Below are positions 45,693-57,374 of a DNA stretch of 64,000 nt, piece after piece. Numbering within the stretch: the stretch's first letter is position 1; each line of letters begins with the position of its first letter. The DNA lies in assembly GCA_033782935.1 (NCBI GenBank), contig JAWQEG010000003.1, forward strand, positions 62,001 to 126,000, read 5' to 3'. Source of the DNA: Petrolisthes cinctipes (lineage: Eukaryota > Arthropoda > Malacostraca > Decapoda > Porcellanidae). The notes beneath the pieces were generated by a model that saw nothing but the letters and a program-made list of their open reading frames with translations, was not told the origin of the DNA and made no database searches. The position numbers and the translations under genes are program-made.

Positions 45693-48600
45693 CTACTTAA
45701 ATCCACCAAAACGAGGGTGGCACACCAGAAGTTCCTCCAGAACCTGATGGTTCAGCAGGTGTCGACAAACCACATCAAGTGGCAGGCCCTGGGGCAGCAA
45801 GTGTCGGACAGTGGGGCAGGCTAGGCAATAGTGCTCTATAGTGTTAGCACGAGGCGCTCGACACAAGCGACACTCAGTGAAGGGAGGCTCACCCTGCATC
45901 CCAGCAACCTGCCACGGTGGCCGGTAGCCAAGCCTCAAACGAGCAGAGACTACATTGTGCCTCCGAACCATGAGGCCTCGACGACGGTAGGAATATTTGT
46001 AACGGCATACTGACTCGTAATGGGTGATGGAGATGCTGAAGGGCCTCTCTGCATCCCTGCATCGCCGTACAGGGAGGAGAGCGGCGGAGCGGACTTTAGA
46101 GAGGTAACATGTCAGGGAGAGAGGACGTCCAGCACCACGAGGAGGCAGATGGCAGGCTACCTTTGCGAGTCTGTCAACTGTACCATTGTGACGTAAACCT
46201 ACATGGGATGGCACCCATAAAAATTTGACAGTCAATTTACGATGACACAATAAGGCCAAAAACGATAAAATCTGCTGAATGACAGTAGAGTGTGTGGGCT
46301 GAACACTAGAGAGGGAATGAAGGGCAGGTTTGGAGTCACAAAAAATGGCAGCATTCACTCCACGTTGACAAACAACACTAACAGCATCCAGAATGGCATA
46401 CAGTTCACACAATGTTGAGCTAGAGTGGTTACAGAGACGACGGCCAACCAAGCCCCCTGGAGGTGACTCCAGGTCAGGCAAGAAAACAGCACAACCTGCT
46501 GCACCATCCAACTGCAATGAGCCATCAGTGTAGAGGCAGTATGGATCTGTGATGGAGGAAGTCACTGTTTCTATGTGTTCCAGAGCCAACTGTCGCTGTG
46601 GAGAAGGCAGCTCCAACTTGGAAGTAGGTGTAAAGCTCACATCAGGTGTTGGTAGCATCCATGGAGGGGGCCCTGGGGGGACGTCTGCAACCATTATATC
46701 TATATTAAGACCACGGAGCACAGAGGAAACAGACCTTATAAGAGTACGTCCAGCAGGCAGTATGGGAGGGACCGGGTAGTTTGGTCTAAGAGAAGTCCTG
46801 ACTAACTGAGAGTAATGGGTTGAAAGATGTAGGAAATGGAGACACTTGACAGTGAAGCAAGTAACATTACAATAAATTCTCTCGATTAATGGGGGAAGAT
46901 GCAACTCACGCTGCATGTTCACTATCCTGGTCGACATTGGACAGCCGAGAATTATTCTCATTGCTCTATTCTGAAATTTTTCTAAAGTTTCCAGAGTAGC
47001 CCTAGGAAGTTGAATCAAAGCAGGGGAAAGGTAATCAACAACTGAACGGATAAAAGCAATATAGATGGTCCTGGCTACTGGGATGGAGATGCCCGAGGAG
47101 TTGTTAGATAGCCATTGAAGTGGTGTAAGTCGGCGCTGGAGACGACCCAATAAGTCCTGGACAATGGGATGGTCTTGAGGTCTGGCAGGGACAATCGGCC
47201 AAATATTGACTGGCGCACCCAGGTAGCAGTACTGGGAATGACAGTCCCTCCAATGGTGAACACTGGCCGAGCTTGAGGAAGGCGGCAGGTGAATATTCTG
47301 CTCTTATCTGGGGAGACAATAATGCCACAGTGAGAGGAGACCACAGAGGAGTCAAGAAACCGCTGGAGATCCCTTGGTGAGGTAGAATGAACACAGATAT
47401 CATCAGCATAGCATGTAATTGTAGCTCCAGGAATATCAGGGAGAGAAGTGAGCAACCGATGCATCAAAATATTAAATAACAATGGGCTGAGAACACCACC
47501 TTGAGGCGTACCAAGATGAAAACTGCGCAAAGGACTGAGTGCACCACTGAAAAACACACGGGAGGTCCTGTTACTCAGGTAGCCCCGAATCCACCGTAGT
47601 AGATTACCCTTTATCCCAAAGTCAACCAGTTGATCCAAAATGACGTCTCTATTAGCAACATCGAAGACACTTCGAAGGTCAATGAAGGCCACCACACTGT
47701 CCCTGGAAAGGCGAGAATACAGGTCGACTAGGCAGTAATGTGTGCTCCGCTGGGGAAGGAAACCAAACAGCCATGGAGAAAGGCAATTCTGCAGTCTGTA
47801 CATGAGACGATTGAGTAAGATTCTCTCCATAACCTTACAGAAACAGGAAGTGAGGGAAATAGGCCTGAACTTCGCAGTGCCGGGCTTAGGGATGGGTATT
47901 ATTGTGCTGCTGGTCCAGGCTCGTGGTACACAACCGTCACGAAGACAAAGATTGTACAGTCGAAGTAGAGGGTTCCCAGGAACTTGTTGAAGTAGGCACA
48001 GCACAGTATAAGTAATACCATCATCACCAGGGGAAGAAGCTCTACCCCGAGAGAGAGCACGGTGCAACTCCTCCTCAGTTATCTCCTCTGCATCATCGTC
48101 ATCATCTTGTAACAGAGCAGACATTAGACGCAGCCGATGGACAGCAGCACGGGAAGCGAGTGCATCTTGTATGTGGATGGGTAGACTGGCTGGGGTAGAT
48201 TGTTCTGACCAGGCATCGACAAGTTGTTTGGCATAGTCGGCAGGAGTGTGATGACGAGCAGTGGCCGGTGTCTTTTTAACAACCCGACAGATGAGGTGCC
48301 ACATAGAAGCCACACTTGTTTGCTGGTTGATGCTGTCCGTGAACCGCTGCCAAGACTTAGTGTGAGCACACTCCTGCAGGGCAACTAAAGCGTCCCTAGA
48401 CATCTGGTAACGATGGAGTAGGTCAGGGGTTGGGTTGGCTTGAAACAATAGGCCATCACGTTCAGCCTCCTCCTTTGCCTCCTGTATACGTGCATCCAGC
48501 GTCCAGGTGTGGGCAGTATGGCGATGCTGGAGGTGTGGCCGGGAGACGTATAGCCTATAAAAGTCATGAGTAGCAGATACAAGATCAGAGTACAACTGTT

Positions 48601-49363
48601 CAGCTGATGATATGTCAAATGTAGGGAATACATGGGCCATAAATAAGATGTAAGTCGGGCAATATTTAGGGGGCACAGCAATACGCAAACGAGTGGCTGA
48701 AGCACCTGACCCAGCAGTTAGAGAATAATGAAACTGAAGAGCAATGTGATCAGAGAATAAGTCTGGCACGGAGGAGCACAGGACCTGAGATGCTATCAGG
48801 CCAGACGAGAGGATGTAATCCAGAGTACCTCCCCGGCAATGAGTGGCACCGCCAGTGTCCCAGTGTGTCAGATGATGCTTGCGGATGTATGAAAGGAGAC
48901 GAACACCATTACGATTAATAGAGCCAGTACCATCACCCAAATCAGAATGCCGAGCATTAAAATCTCCCATATACACCATACCACGCACTGTTGAAGAAGG
49001 AAGAGCCTCAAGAGTGAGTCTAGCTGGGGCAGAATAGACATTACATAGTTGGAGTACTCCATTCCCAGGTAGAACCTCAAATAGCTGAAAGGTCATGTCA
49101 GGATCAGTGGAGGTACGGAGATGGCGATGTGGCAAGGAGCTATGTATGTAAGTCAGGAGACCATTCCTTACCAGATGAACATATGGCACATAACCTGAGA
49201 GGGGAGGAGCTTGCCCAGCAGCGAGCGGCCGTCCTGGAAATGCTTCCTGGAGAAAAATAACACTTGGACGATGACGAAAAACATAGGCCTTGAGTTAAGT
49301 GAGCTTAGCATAACTGGTGATATCACATACATTCCAGGAGATGACATCCAGCAGGCAATCACT
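45693..49363 (-). pseudogene. LINE E ORF2: endonuclease - RT - RNase H - CCHC, two lesions
   Basis: The endonuclease starts near 49345 (DVISWNV), has LQEAFPGRP, VYMGDFNARHSDLGDGTG, LDYILSSG and LFSDHIALQ. RT has IPIPKPGTAKFRPISL, VAFIDLRSVFDVANRDVI, LGTPQGGVLSPLLF and CYADDICVHS. RNase H has YTDGSLQLDGAAG, CELYAILDAV, FCDSKPALHSL and VPSHVGLRHNGTVDRLAKV. The knuckle is CRLC ... HYCLAC. Together these form the complete target-primed reverse transcription enzyme. A TAA at 49295-49297 interrupts the endonuclease after AKLT. A frameshift near 47215-47230 separates the 704-codon frame (49189-47075) from the 485-codon frame (47150-45693) just downstream of the RT core. All catalytic residues I can identify are present. 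Confidence 0.9.
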
Positions 49364-50699
49364 AGCGAACTCTGTATTTGGAGGTAGAAGTCTGGTGAGT
49401 GGGGGCAGATGAGCGACCTGGAGAAGAAGATGGACCAGGAGAAGGGACTGACTCGAAAAGCTTTTCAAGGCGAGATGCAACAGTATCCATCTTTTCGGTA
49501 AGGGTAGTGACAGTTGAGATGATGGCCTGCTGAGCCTCGACCAAGGTGGAGAGTTTGGAGTCATTGGCAGCCTGCGCGGCAACCAGCCCATCAATCCTGG
49601 CTTCAAGGGCAGAAAGGCGGTTCTCGAGAGCCGTACATCGTGCCATGAGGGTAGGAACAGACTTGCAGAGGGCCAGGTCTGGAGGTGAGGCAGGGCTGGT
49701 AGGAGGAGCAGACTGGGGAGGTGGTGGTGGTGGTGGTGGTGGTGGAGGCGGAGCAATAGTAGAGACACGAGCCTGGACCTTATGTCCAGTACATCCATGC
49801 CACACGTTAACCCCAGGCTGAAGGCATCGTGGACACTTCCATCCAGATGTATCTTCAGGAGATGAAGGCTCAGAGGTGGAGGCAGCAGGACGTGATGGTT
49901 CACACCTGACAGGACACGTCTTGGAATCATGGTCGGCCGCACACTATGCACACTTCGGCCTGGCAGAACAGTACTGGGAGATATGCCCAACTCCCCAGCA
50001 CCTGTAGCACCAAGGCTGGTCATTATGAAGTTTCCTCACCTCACACGGTGGAAGACAAGGGAGGAAATCAAAGGAAATCTCATTTGGAGGTGGATCGGGT
50101 TGACTCCAGACAACAACATTACGGCTAATGGGGGAACCATTTTGGAAAAAACGACGGGCAAAGTACACACCAGGGTATCCTTTGGCAAGTTTCGGGTCAA
50201 CATCAATAGGAAAACGGGTAAGGATGTAGCTGGGGAACTTACGAGGCCTCTCAGGTGAGTCTTCAAGAATGAGAGGCAGAGATAAAAAATCACCAGCCTT
50301 CACTCTATCAATGATGTCCTGACGCTTCCTAGAGATGTAGACAAACCGGGAGGTGACAGCAGCCATCTTGACTTCAGCCAGTTCACGCTGCAACTGGAAG
50401 GCCCTGTTGACATCAGACAACCAACGCAGCTTTGTGTCCGTAGATGGGTTTCCAGAGAAGGAGAGTTTGACATAGGCATCTCTCGGGGCAAAAGCAGGAA
50501 GGTTGGACGAGGGCAAGGAGTTGGTATACAAAGAAGAAACACCAGGGTGAGGCAGAGAAGGTACGTCGTGCACAGCTGAAGCACCCTTGGCAATCTTGGC
50601 AGCTGGAGGCAAACAGTCCACACCATCGGAATCCTGCGAGGAGTCGGACGAGGCATCAACAGGTCGCTTGGTAGAGGTTGAGGAGGTGGACGGCTGCAA
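49362..50699 (-). pseudogene. LINE E ORF1 (gag-like, CCHC), one in-frame TAG
   Basis: ATG at 50699. The Ser/Thr-rich N-terminus (about 1-60) is followed by a conserved middle domain (DAYVKLSFSG, FVYISRKRQDII, PSYILTRFPIDVDPKLAKGY). Two CCHC knuckles follow: CYRCWGVGHISQYC, then C-X2-C-X3-H-X4-C, in which the second spacer residue is the TAG stop at 49944-49946. The same frame continues without a shift through a polyproline run (encoded by the (GGT)n-like stretch at 49720-49755), a heptad-like helix (ALENRLSALEARIDGLVA) and ends at 49362. ORF1 proteins package LINE RNA. A single nonsense change would give a truncated protein lacking the second knuckle and the helix. ORF2 overlaps or abuts its end. 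Confidence 0.85.
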
Positions 50700-51127
50700 C
50701 CTGAGCTGCGGAGTGACTGAGGAGAGGGGGGGAGGGTTGCGAGAAGGCAGCTCAGGCCAGTGATCCTCAATTGGAGACTCGTCTTACTCCGACATTGCCA
50801 AGTCGGCCTCCAAGCAGGAATCCGCACTCTCCATCAGGCCAGGCAAGGCCTAGATGGAAAGCAAACAACAACACAAACAACTAAACAGTCAATCAGCCAG
50901 GGACACACACACACACACCCACACACACACAGACAATCACAACAAAACTATACACAGAACCACAACAGACAAACAACACCAGCAACACCACAGAAACAAC
51001 AACACACAAACAAGAACTCACAAACAACACAAAAAACACAAACAAGAGCTCCAAAACAACACAAACGAGAATGGAGGCAGAGCGCCACGAGTACGTCCAC
51101 ACTCCACCTGTTCTGGAGCGAGACTGA

Positions 51128-51138
51128 ATGACAAGTGT
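51128..51138. repeat. target-site duplication of LINE E, right copy
   Basis: atgacaagtgt, matching 45481-45491 exactly. It marks the 5' end of the LINE. Confidence 0.9.
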
Positions 51139-51224
51139 GAAAATGGAAATTGAAAACTTTAAGATTAATTAATTAAGCAGAATATTAAAAGTTTATGAGC
51201 AACTTTTCAGCAAGAACAGAATAA

Positions 51225-51385
51225 AGTAGAGAAGTTTTCTTAAAAGTGATGCTGAAGCTCCACGTTCATTTCTTCGTTTTAACCATTCCCTAACTCAATC
51301 GCTTTTCTTTCTAAACCTCCTCCTCAAGCAGTTCTAATATTTCAACAAACAGTTGTTTGGACACATTCTTTGCACAATCCATTGT
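51225..51385 (-). pseudogene. PIF/Harbinger nuclease, N-terminal remnant
   Basis: Read from the right terminus inward, a short leader (MDCAKNVSKQLFVEILELLE, start near 51383) is followed, in a shifted frame, by VREWLKRRNERGASASLLRK at about 51300-51235. The W-[LI]-x-R-R-x-x-x-G-A-x-x-x-L-[LI] pattern is the characteristic opening of Harbinger (HARBI1-type) nucleases. At least one stop and one frameshift lie between the two parts. Nothing of the DDE catalytic domain remains before LINE E, so most of the gene has been lost. Its orientation away from the right TIR supports calling the composite a Harbinger. Confidence 0.6.
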
Positions 51386-51487
51386 GTGTAAACAGTACTT
51401 GCCTAACTACATGCCTTTCAAAAATGAGAGCAGGCAACTTGCACACTTGCCTTGCCTCTCTACTTGCCTCGTGTAAACGATGCTTTA

Positions 51488-51630
51488 CAGCCGAGTACCT
51501 ACTTACTGCTAGGTGAACAGGGACATAGGGGGTTAGGAAAATTGTCCAAAAATACAACAGACTCGGGAATCGAACCCGGGATCTCTCGTTTGCTAAGCGA
51601 ACATTACAACCATTACACCATTAGCTCTCT
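51488..51630 (-). mobile_element. tRNA-derived SINE (Ala-AGC-like head)
   Basis: On minus the head reads taatggtgtaatgg (A box) ... gggttcgattccc (B box near 51565-51577). The anticodon-loop-like ttagcaa contains AGC. The acceptor ends do not pair, so it is not a working tRNA gene. The body continues with gttcacctagcagtaagtag, a word I associate with arthropod SINEs. It is cut exactly at the right TTA of the Harbinger composite. Confidence 0.6.
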
Positions 51631-52219
51631 CACAATCTCACTAACTTGAACTCCCCTGGCCTTCTCTCCCTCTCTCCCCCATTGACTCCAGTCTCCCCCT
51701 CTCATGCACCCTCCATTCCCACCCCCTCCCTCCAGCTTTCCTCGACTCTATATTACTACCCCTCCCTCTCTCCTAAGCACCCTCTCACTCACTCATCATA
51801 ACAACCCCCATTCCCCACCACCACTAGCCCCAACCCCTCTTCACTACTCTTTCTCTCTCCCTCTCTCATATACTATAAGGGTAATAATACAACATTAACA
51901 TTATTAAGATCAATTTCCTTATTCAAGTATCTTTAGGCCTATTCCCCTTCAGCATAAACCTCAATTATGGCTGACTTGTGTGTATGTGTGAGACCATAAA
52001 TTTAGATTACATAAAGGGATATTGATTGTAGATAAAATAATGGTGTAGTGTAAGTAACAACAATAAAAATAGCTAAACAATAATAACAATATATCAATTA
52101 AAGGGAAATATTGCAGTTATCCTTAAAATATTTAGTATTCTATATTAAAGACACTTAAAGAAAATTAAGAATAAGGATAACTACTGTGTTTTTCATATAA
52201 ATCCCTTATTCCTATCACT

Positions 52220-52261
<42 letters not shown>

Positions 52262-52419
52262 ATCCCCAGAACAATGAAGGGGGTCTAGGATAAGAAGGGA
52301 AGTTAAGAATAGGTCTAGGACCTGACTTCATAGAGTAATCCACCTTCACTACGTCTTTGTTTCCCAAAAGATAATAACTGTTGGAGCAAGCAGAAAGATG
52401 GGAGGTATTAGTACTTTAA

Positions 52420-52436
<17 letters not shown>
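51631..52436. repeat. pyrimidine-rich low-complexity DNA and (CT)n, no gene
   Basis: Cytosine/thymine-rich from 51650 to 51870, a (CT)n tract at 52223-52258, and an A run at about 52418-52437 leading into (TA)n. No coding or RNA signal. Confidence 0.8.

Positions 52437-52485
<49 letters not shown>
52437..52485. repeat. (TA)n tract
   Basis: About 49 bp of TA directly left of the second palindromic MITE. The element begins immediately after a TA. Confidence 0.95.
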
Positions 52486-54535
<2,050 letters not shown>

Positions 54536-54850
54536 ATTGGTTAGGTTAGGTTTAAGTTCAGGTAGGTCAGGATTGTTTAGGTTAAGTTTTGGTCCCTTCA
54601 GGTTAGGTTAGGTTAGGATACTTAAGGTTGGATTTGGTTATGTTATGCTTGGTTAGGTCTGGCCAGCCTCTGTTGTCAGATTTGGTTTGGTTTGGATAGG
54701 TTAGGTTAAATTAGATCAGGTTAGGAGAGGTTAATGGTGTTATTTAGTTAGGTTAGGTAAGGTTAGATTAGATCAGACTGGGATAAGTAAATGGAATTAT
54801 TTAATGGCGTTACTTTGTTAAGTTATGTTTAGGCTAGGTTAATATTGTTA
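54536..54850. repeat. degenerate (GGTTA)n, telomere-type pentanucleotide repeats
   Basis: Repeated ggtta/ttagg words, perfect for up to four units (ggttaggttaggttagga near 54601) and degenerate elsewhere (ggttaag, ggttgg, ggtttgg). TTAGG is the ancestral arthropod telomere repeat. The degeneracy argues for an old interstitial tract, not a chromosome end. Confidence 0.8.
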
Positions 54851-54924
54851 GTCCTGCTCACCCATTTTCCGGTCCAGGCTGTTCCACATTAACATTGGTT
54901 TCCACTCGATGCCTTGCCCTTCCC

Positions 54925-55190
54925 TCCACCATCACCACCATTATCACTACCATCACCATCATTGAGGAATATTTCACTGTACAAAAAAAGTGCATTTATA
55001 TTATTTCACCATCAGTACTATTACTATCCCCAGCACCATTACTATTATAACAACTATTACTACCACTATTTTCATTTCTACCACGAAGATCGCCACTATC
55101 ACCACTACCACTATCATCATCACCATAACCACTACCATCACCTCCACCATTACTATTACTACCACTACTACCACGATCACCACCATTTCA
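54925..55190. repeat. (ACC/ATC/ACT)n trinucleotide-rich tract
   Basis: Irregular runs of ccatca, actatt and accacta. The His/Tyr- or Thr/Ile-rich frames seen on it are compositional. Confidence 0.85.
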
Positions 55191-55342
55191 CTAAAAAATC
55201 AATTTGTTTATATACGGTAAAAAAAAGAAAAAAAGTTATACTTACTCATTATGTTTGGCCTGTGTGTGTGTAGAGAGAGAGAGATTGAATTTGGAAGGGC
55301 AATATCTATATGAGAAACGTAAGAGTGAGAGAGAAGAGTGTG

Positions 55343-55535
55343 TACGATGCTTCACTAGTGCTGTTGTGTAAGTGAGAGTGTGTGTGAGTGAGAGGGAGGG
55401 AGAGTTGAGGTGTTGTGCGAGCCTATAGTGTTGTTGTGTAAGTGCGAGGGATGGAGAGTTGAGGTGTTGTGCTAGCCTATAGTGCTGTTGTGTAAGTGAG
55501 TGAGAGGGAGGGAGAGTTGAGGTGTTGTGCGGGCC
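55343..55535. repeat. ~55-68-bp minisatellite, three copies
   Basis: Each copy runs tagtg(c/t)tgttgtgtaagtg ... ggagagttgaggtgttgtgc. The units differ in the length of an internal gagagtgtgtg-like spacer. Confidence 0.85.
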
Positions 55536-55956
55536 AATTATTATTGTTTATATTTCCTAACACATACACACAAACCAGGTATGATGTGATAAGCCGTGTG
55601 TGTGTATAAAAGTAAGAGAGAGAGTAGGTAGATGCATTATTGTGGTTTTATATGAAAGACAGAGAGATTGATTATAATAATAATAATAATTATTATTATT
55701 ATGGAGCGAATTTATTTCTCCAAAGTATGCCAGGAAGCGAAAACAGGTGAACAAATATGCTGGTGGCCTGTTGCTTGAAATAGTTTGGAGGAATCAGTTG
55801 CTCCAGATTTACCACCACTGATCACTCGTACCATTACATTCATACATTTCATAATCATGACTTATATTAACTATGTGTATATTTTTACCTCATTATATAA
55901 TTGCATATTTATCAATCAACCTTCTTTTATCATTACACACCCACACAGACTTCGTC

Positions 55957-55958
<2 letters not shown>

Positions 55959-56021
<63 letters not shown>
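55959..56021. repeat. (CT)n microsatellite
   Basis: About 62 bp of CT, followed about 90 bp later by a second tract (56110-56177). Confidence 0.97.
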
Positions 56022-56027
<6 letters not shown>

Positions 56028-56108
56028 TTATAGGTTCACGATTCAAGAAATATTTACAAAACTTTTGAAATATAAATAATAACTCACAGATTCGTTAGTC
56101 ATTTGTAT

Positions 56109-56109
<1 letters not shown>

Positions 56110-56177
<68 letters not shown>
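56110..56177. repeat. (CT)n microsatellite, second tract
   Basis: About 68 bp of CT. From 56178 to 57327 I see AT-rich DNA with no supported gene, RNA or repeat. Confidence 0.97.
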
Positions 56178-56180
<3 letters not shown>

Positions 56181-57374
56181 GGAGCTAATATACTTGTAGC
56201 AGTGAATTAAGATTTTTATTATTATATTTATTTAATTAAGTAAGTAATCTAACTTACCTTACCCGGGCTTATTCGTGGACTTTCGTTGTGTTGGCTCAAC
56301 GAACGTCTGCAGAGGTTAATTATCCCCTTTTCATCTCAATCCTGTCAACATATATTTATTTACGTGGGTTCTTTCGATGTATATGTACTTATAATAGTAA
56401 CAATAGAATTGAAGGTTTATGAAACAACCAATTACAATTACTTTACTATATTTATTAAAATCAGTCGTGCACCAACATAAACAATTGATAAATTATTAAC
56501 ACTCGCATACACTTCCACACAAGAATAGCTAAATAGCTAATATCGTAATAATATCAATAAATACGGCACTCATTTTCTTCAAGGTCTCGTAATGTTCTCG
56601 TACTGTTTCTCTCAAATATTTTCTTTTGATTTTCTTACGATAACCTAGCTTACGTTACTCACTGTGATTAATCAAATCTAACACTGTGTTAATTAATTGC
56701 TAGGTGCTATTTCAAGACCTTCCTACTCAGTTTACTTTAAATAATATTTAAATTGCAATCTAACACTCGAGTTCGGTATATCTAAAACCAAGATTCGTTA
56801 CATAGACTCAGTAATAGATATTATATCTTTACACCATGAATTTTCCATGTCAATACACAACATAACACTCGTTACTTACAGGCTCCCTTCTTACCTTTGT
56901 ACCAATCAATTGTCTGTTGCAATCGATCAATAAGATATAAATAACCGTGAAGCTTTGGGAATATTGGTAGTCTTACCGAATTATTCAGCTTCTGGTCATC
57001 TCTTCATCTCGAGAGACAAAGGGCGAGGTAAGAAAGCAAGGACGAGCAATATGTACGTGTGTACTATCCTGGGTGTAAAACCAAACTAAATTCAAACAGG
57101 CTACTCTGGCTGGCTTGGCAATGCAACGGCGTGTCTACCATCCACATCCTAACGCCACACACACTCGTTTGGAGGCCTACACTGACGAAGTTTACATCTT
57201 TATACTACATATACACATTAGTTATACATGCAATTTTAATATACGACGTATAATTAATTCTCTTTGATTTCCCACTTCATGAATCATATGCAATTTAAGG
57301 AAATTAATCTGTCTTGGCATAATCACAAAGGAGAGAGTGTTCCCTCCCACACTAAAAGCCTCCTCTCCGAGCAC

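Larger units (their letters stand above)
45492..51127 (-). mobile_element. I-type LINE E, full length with poly(A) tail and 11-bp TSD
   Basis: A 5.6-kb element bounded by atgacaagtgt on both sides. The 3' end is a T run (45491-45513 on plus). Its 3'UTR includes CA-rich sequence at about 45590-45640. It encodes ORF1 with CCHC knuckles and ORF2 with endonuclease, RT, RNase H and a CCHC knuckle. The ~430-bp 5' leader is A/C-rich (cacaaaca-type, 50850-51060). Only a few lesions separate it from an intact element, the fewest of any LINE in the window. Confidence 0.92.

Noticed and set aside
49546..49821. Gly-rich plus-strand frame
   Set aside because: Antisense of the polyproline stretch of LINE E ORF1.
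51545..51630. tRNA-Ala(AGC) gene on the minus strand
   Set aside because: A and B boxes and an AGC loop are present, but the acceptor stem does not pair and SINE body sequence follows.
54914..55273. 119-codon His/Tyr-rich frame
   Set aside because: Compositional product of (ACC/ATT)n trinucleotide repeats.
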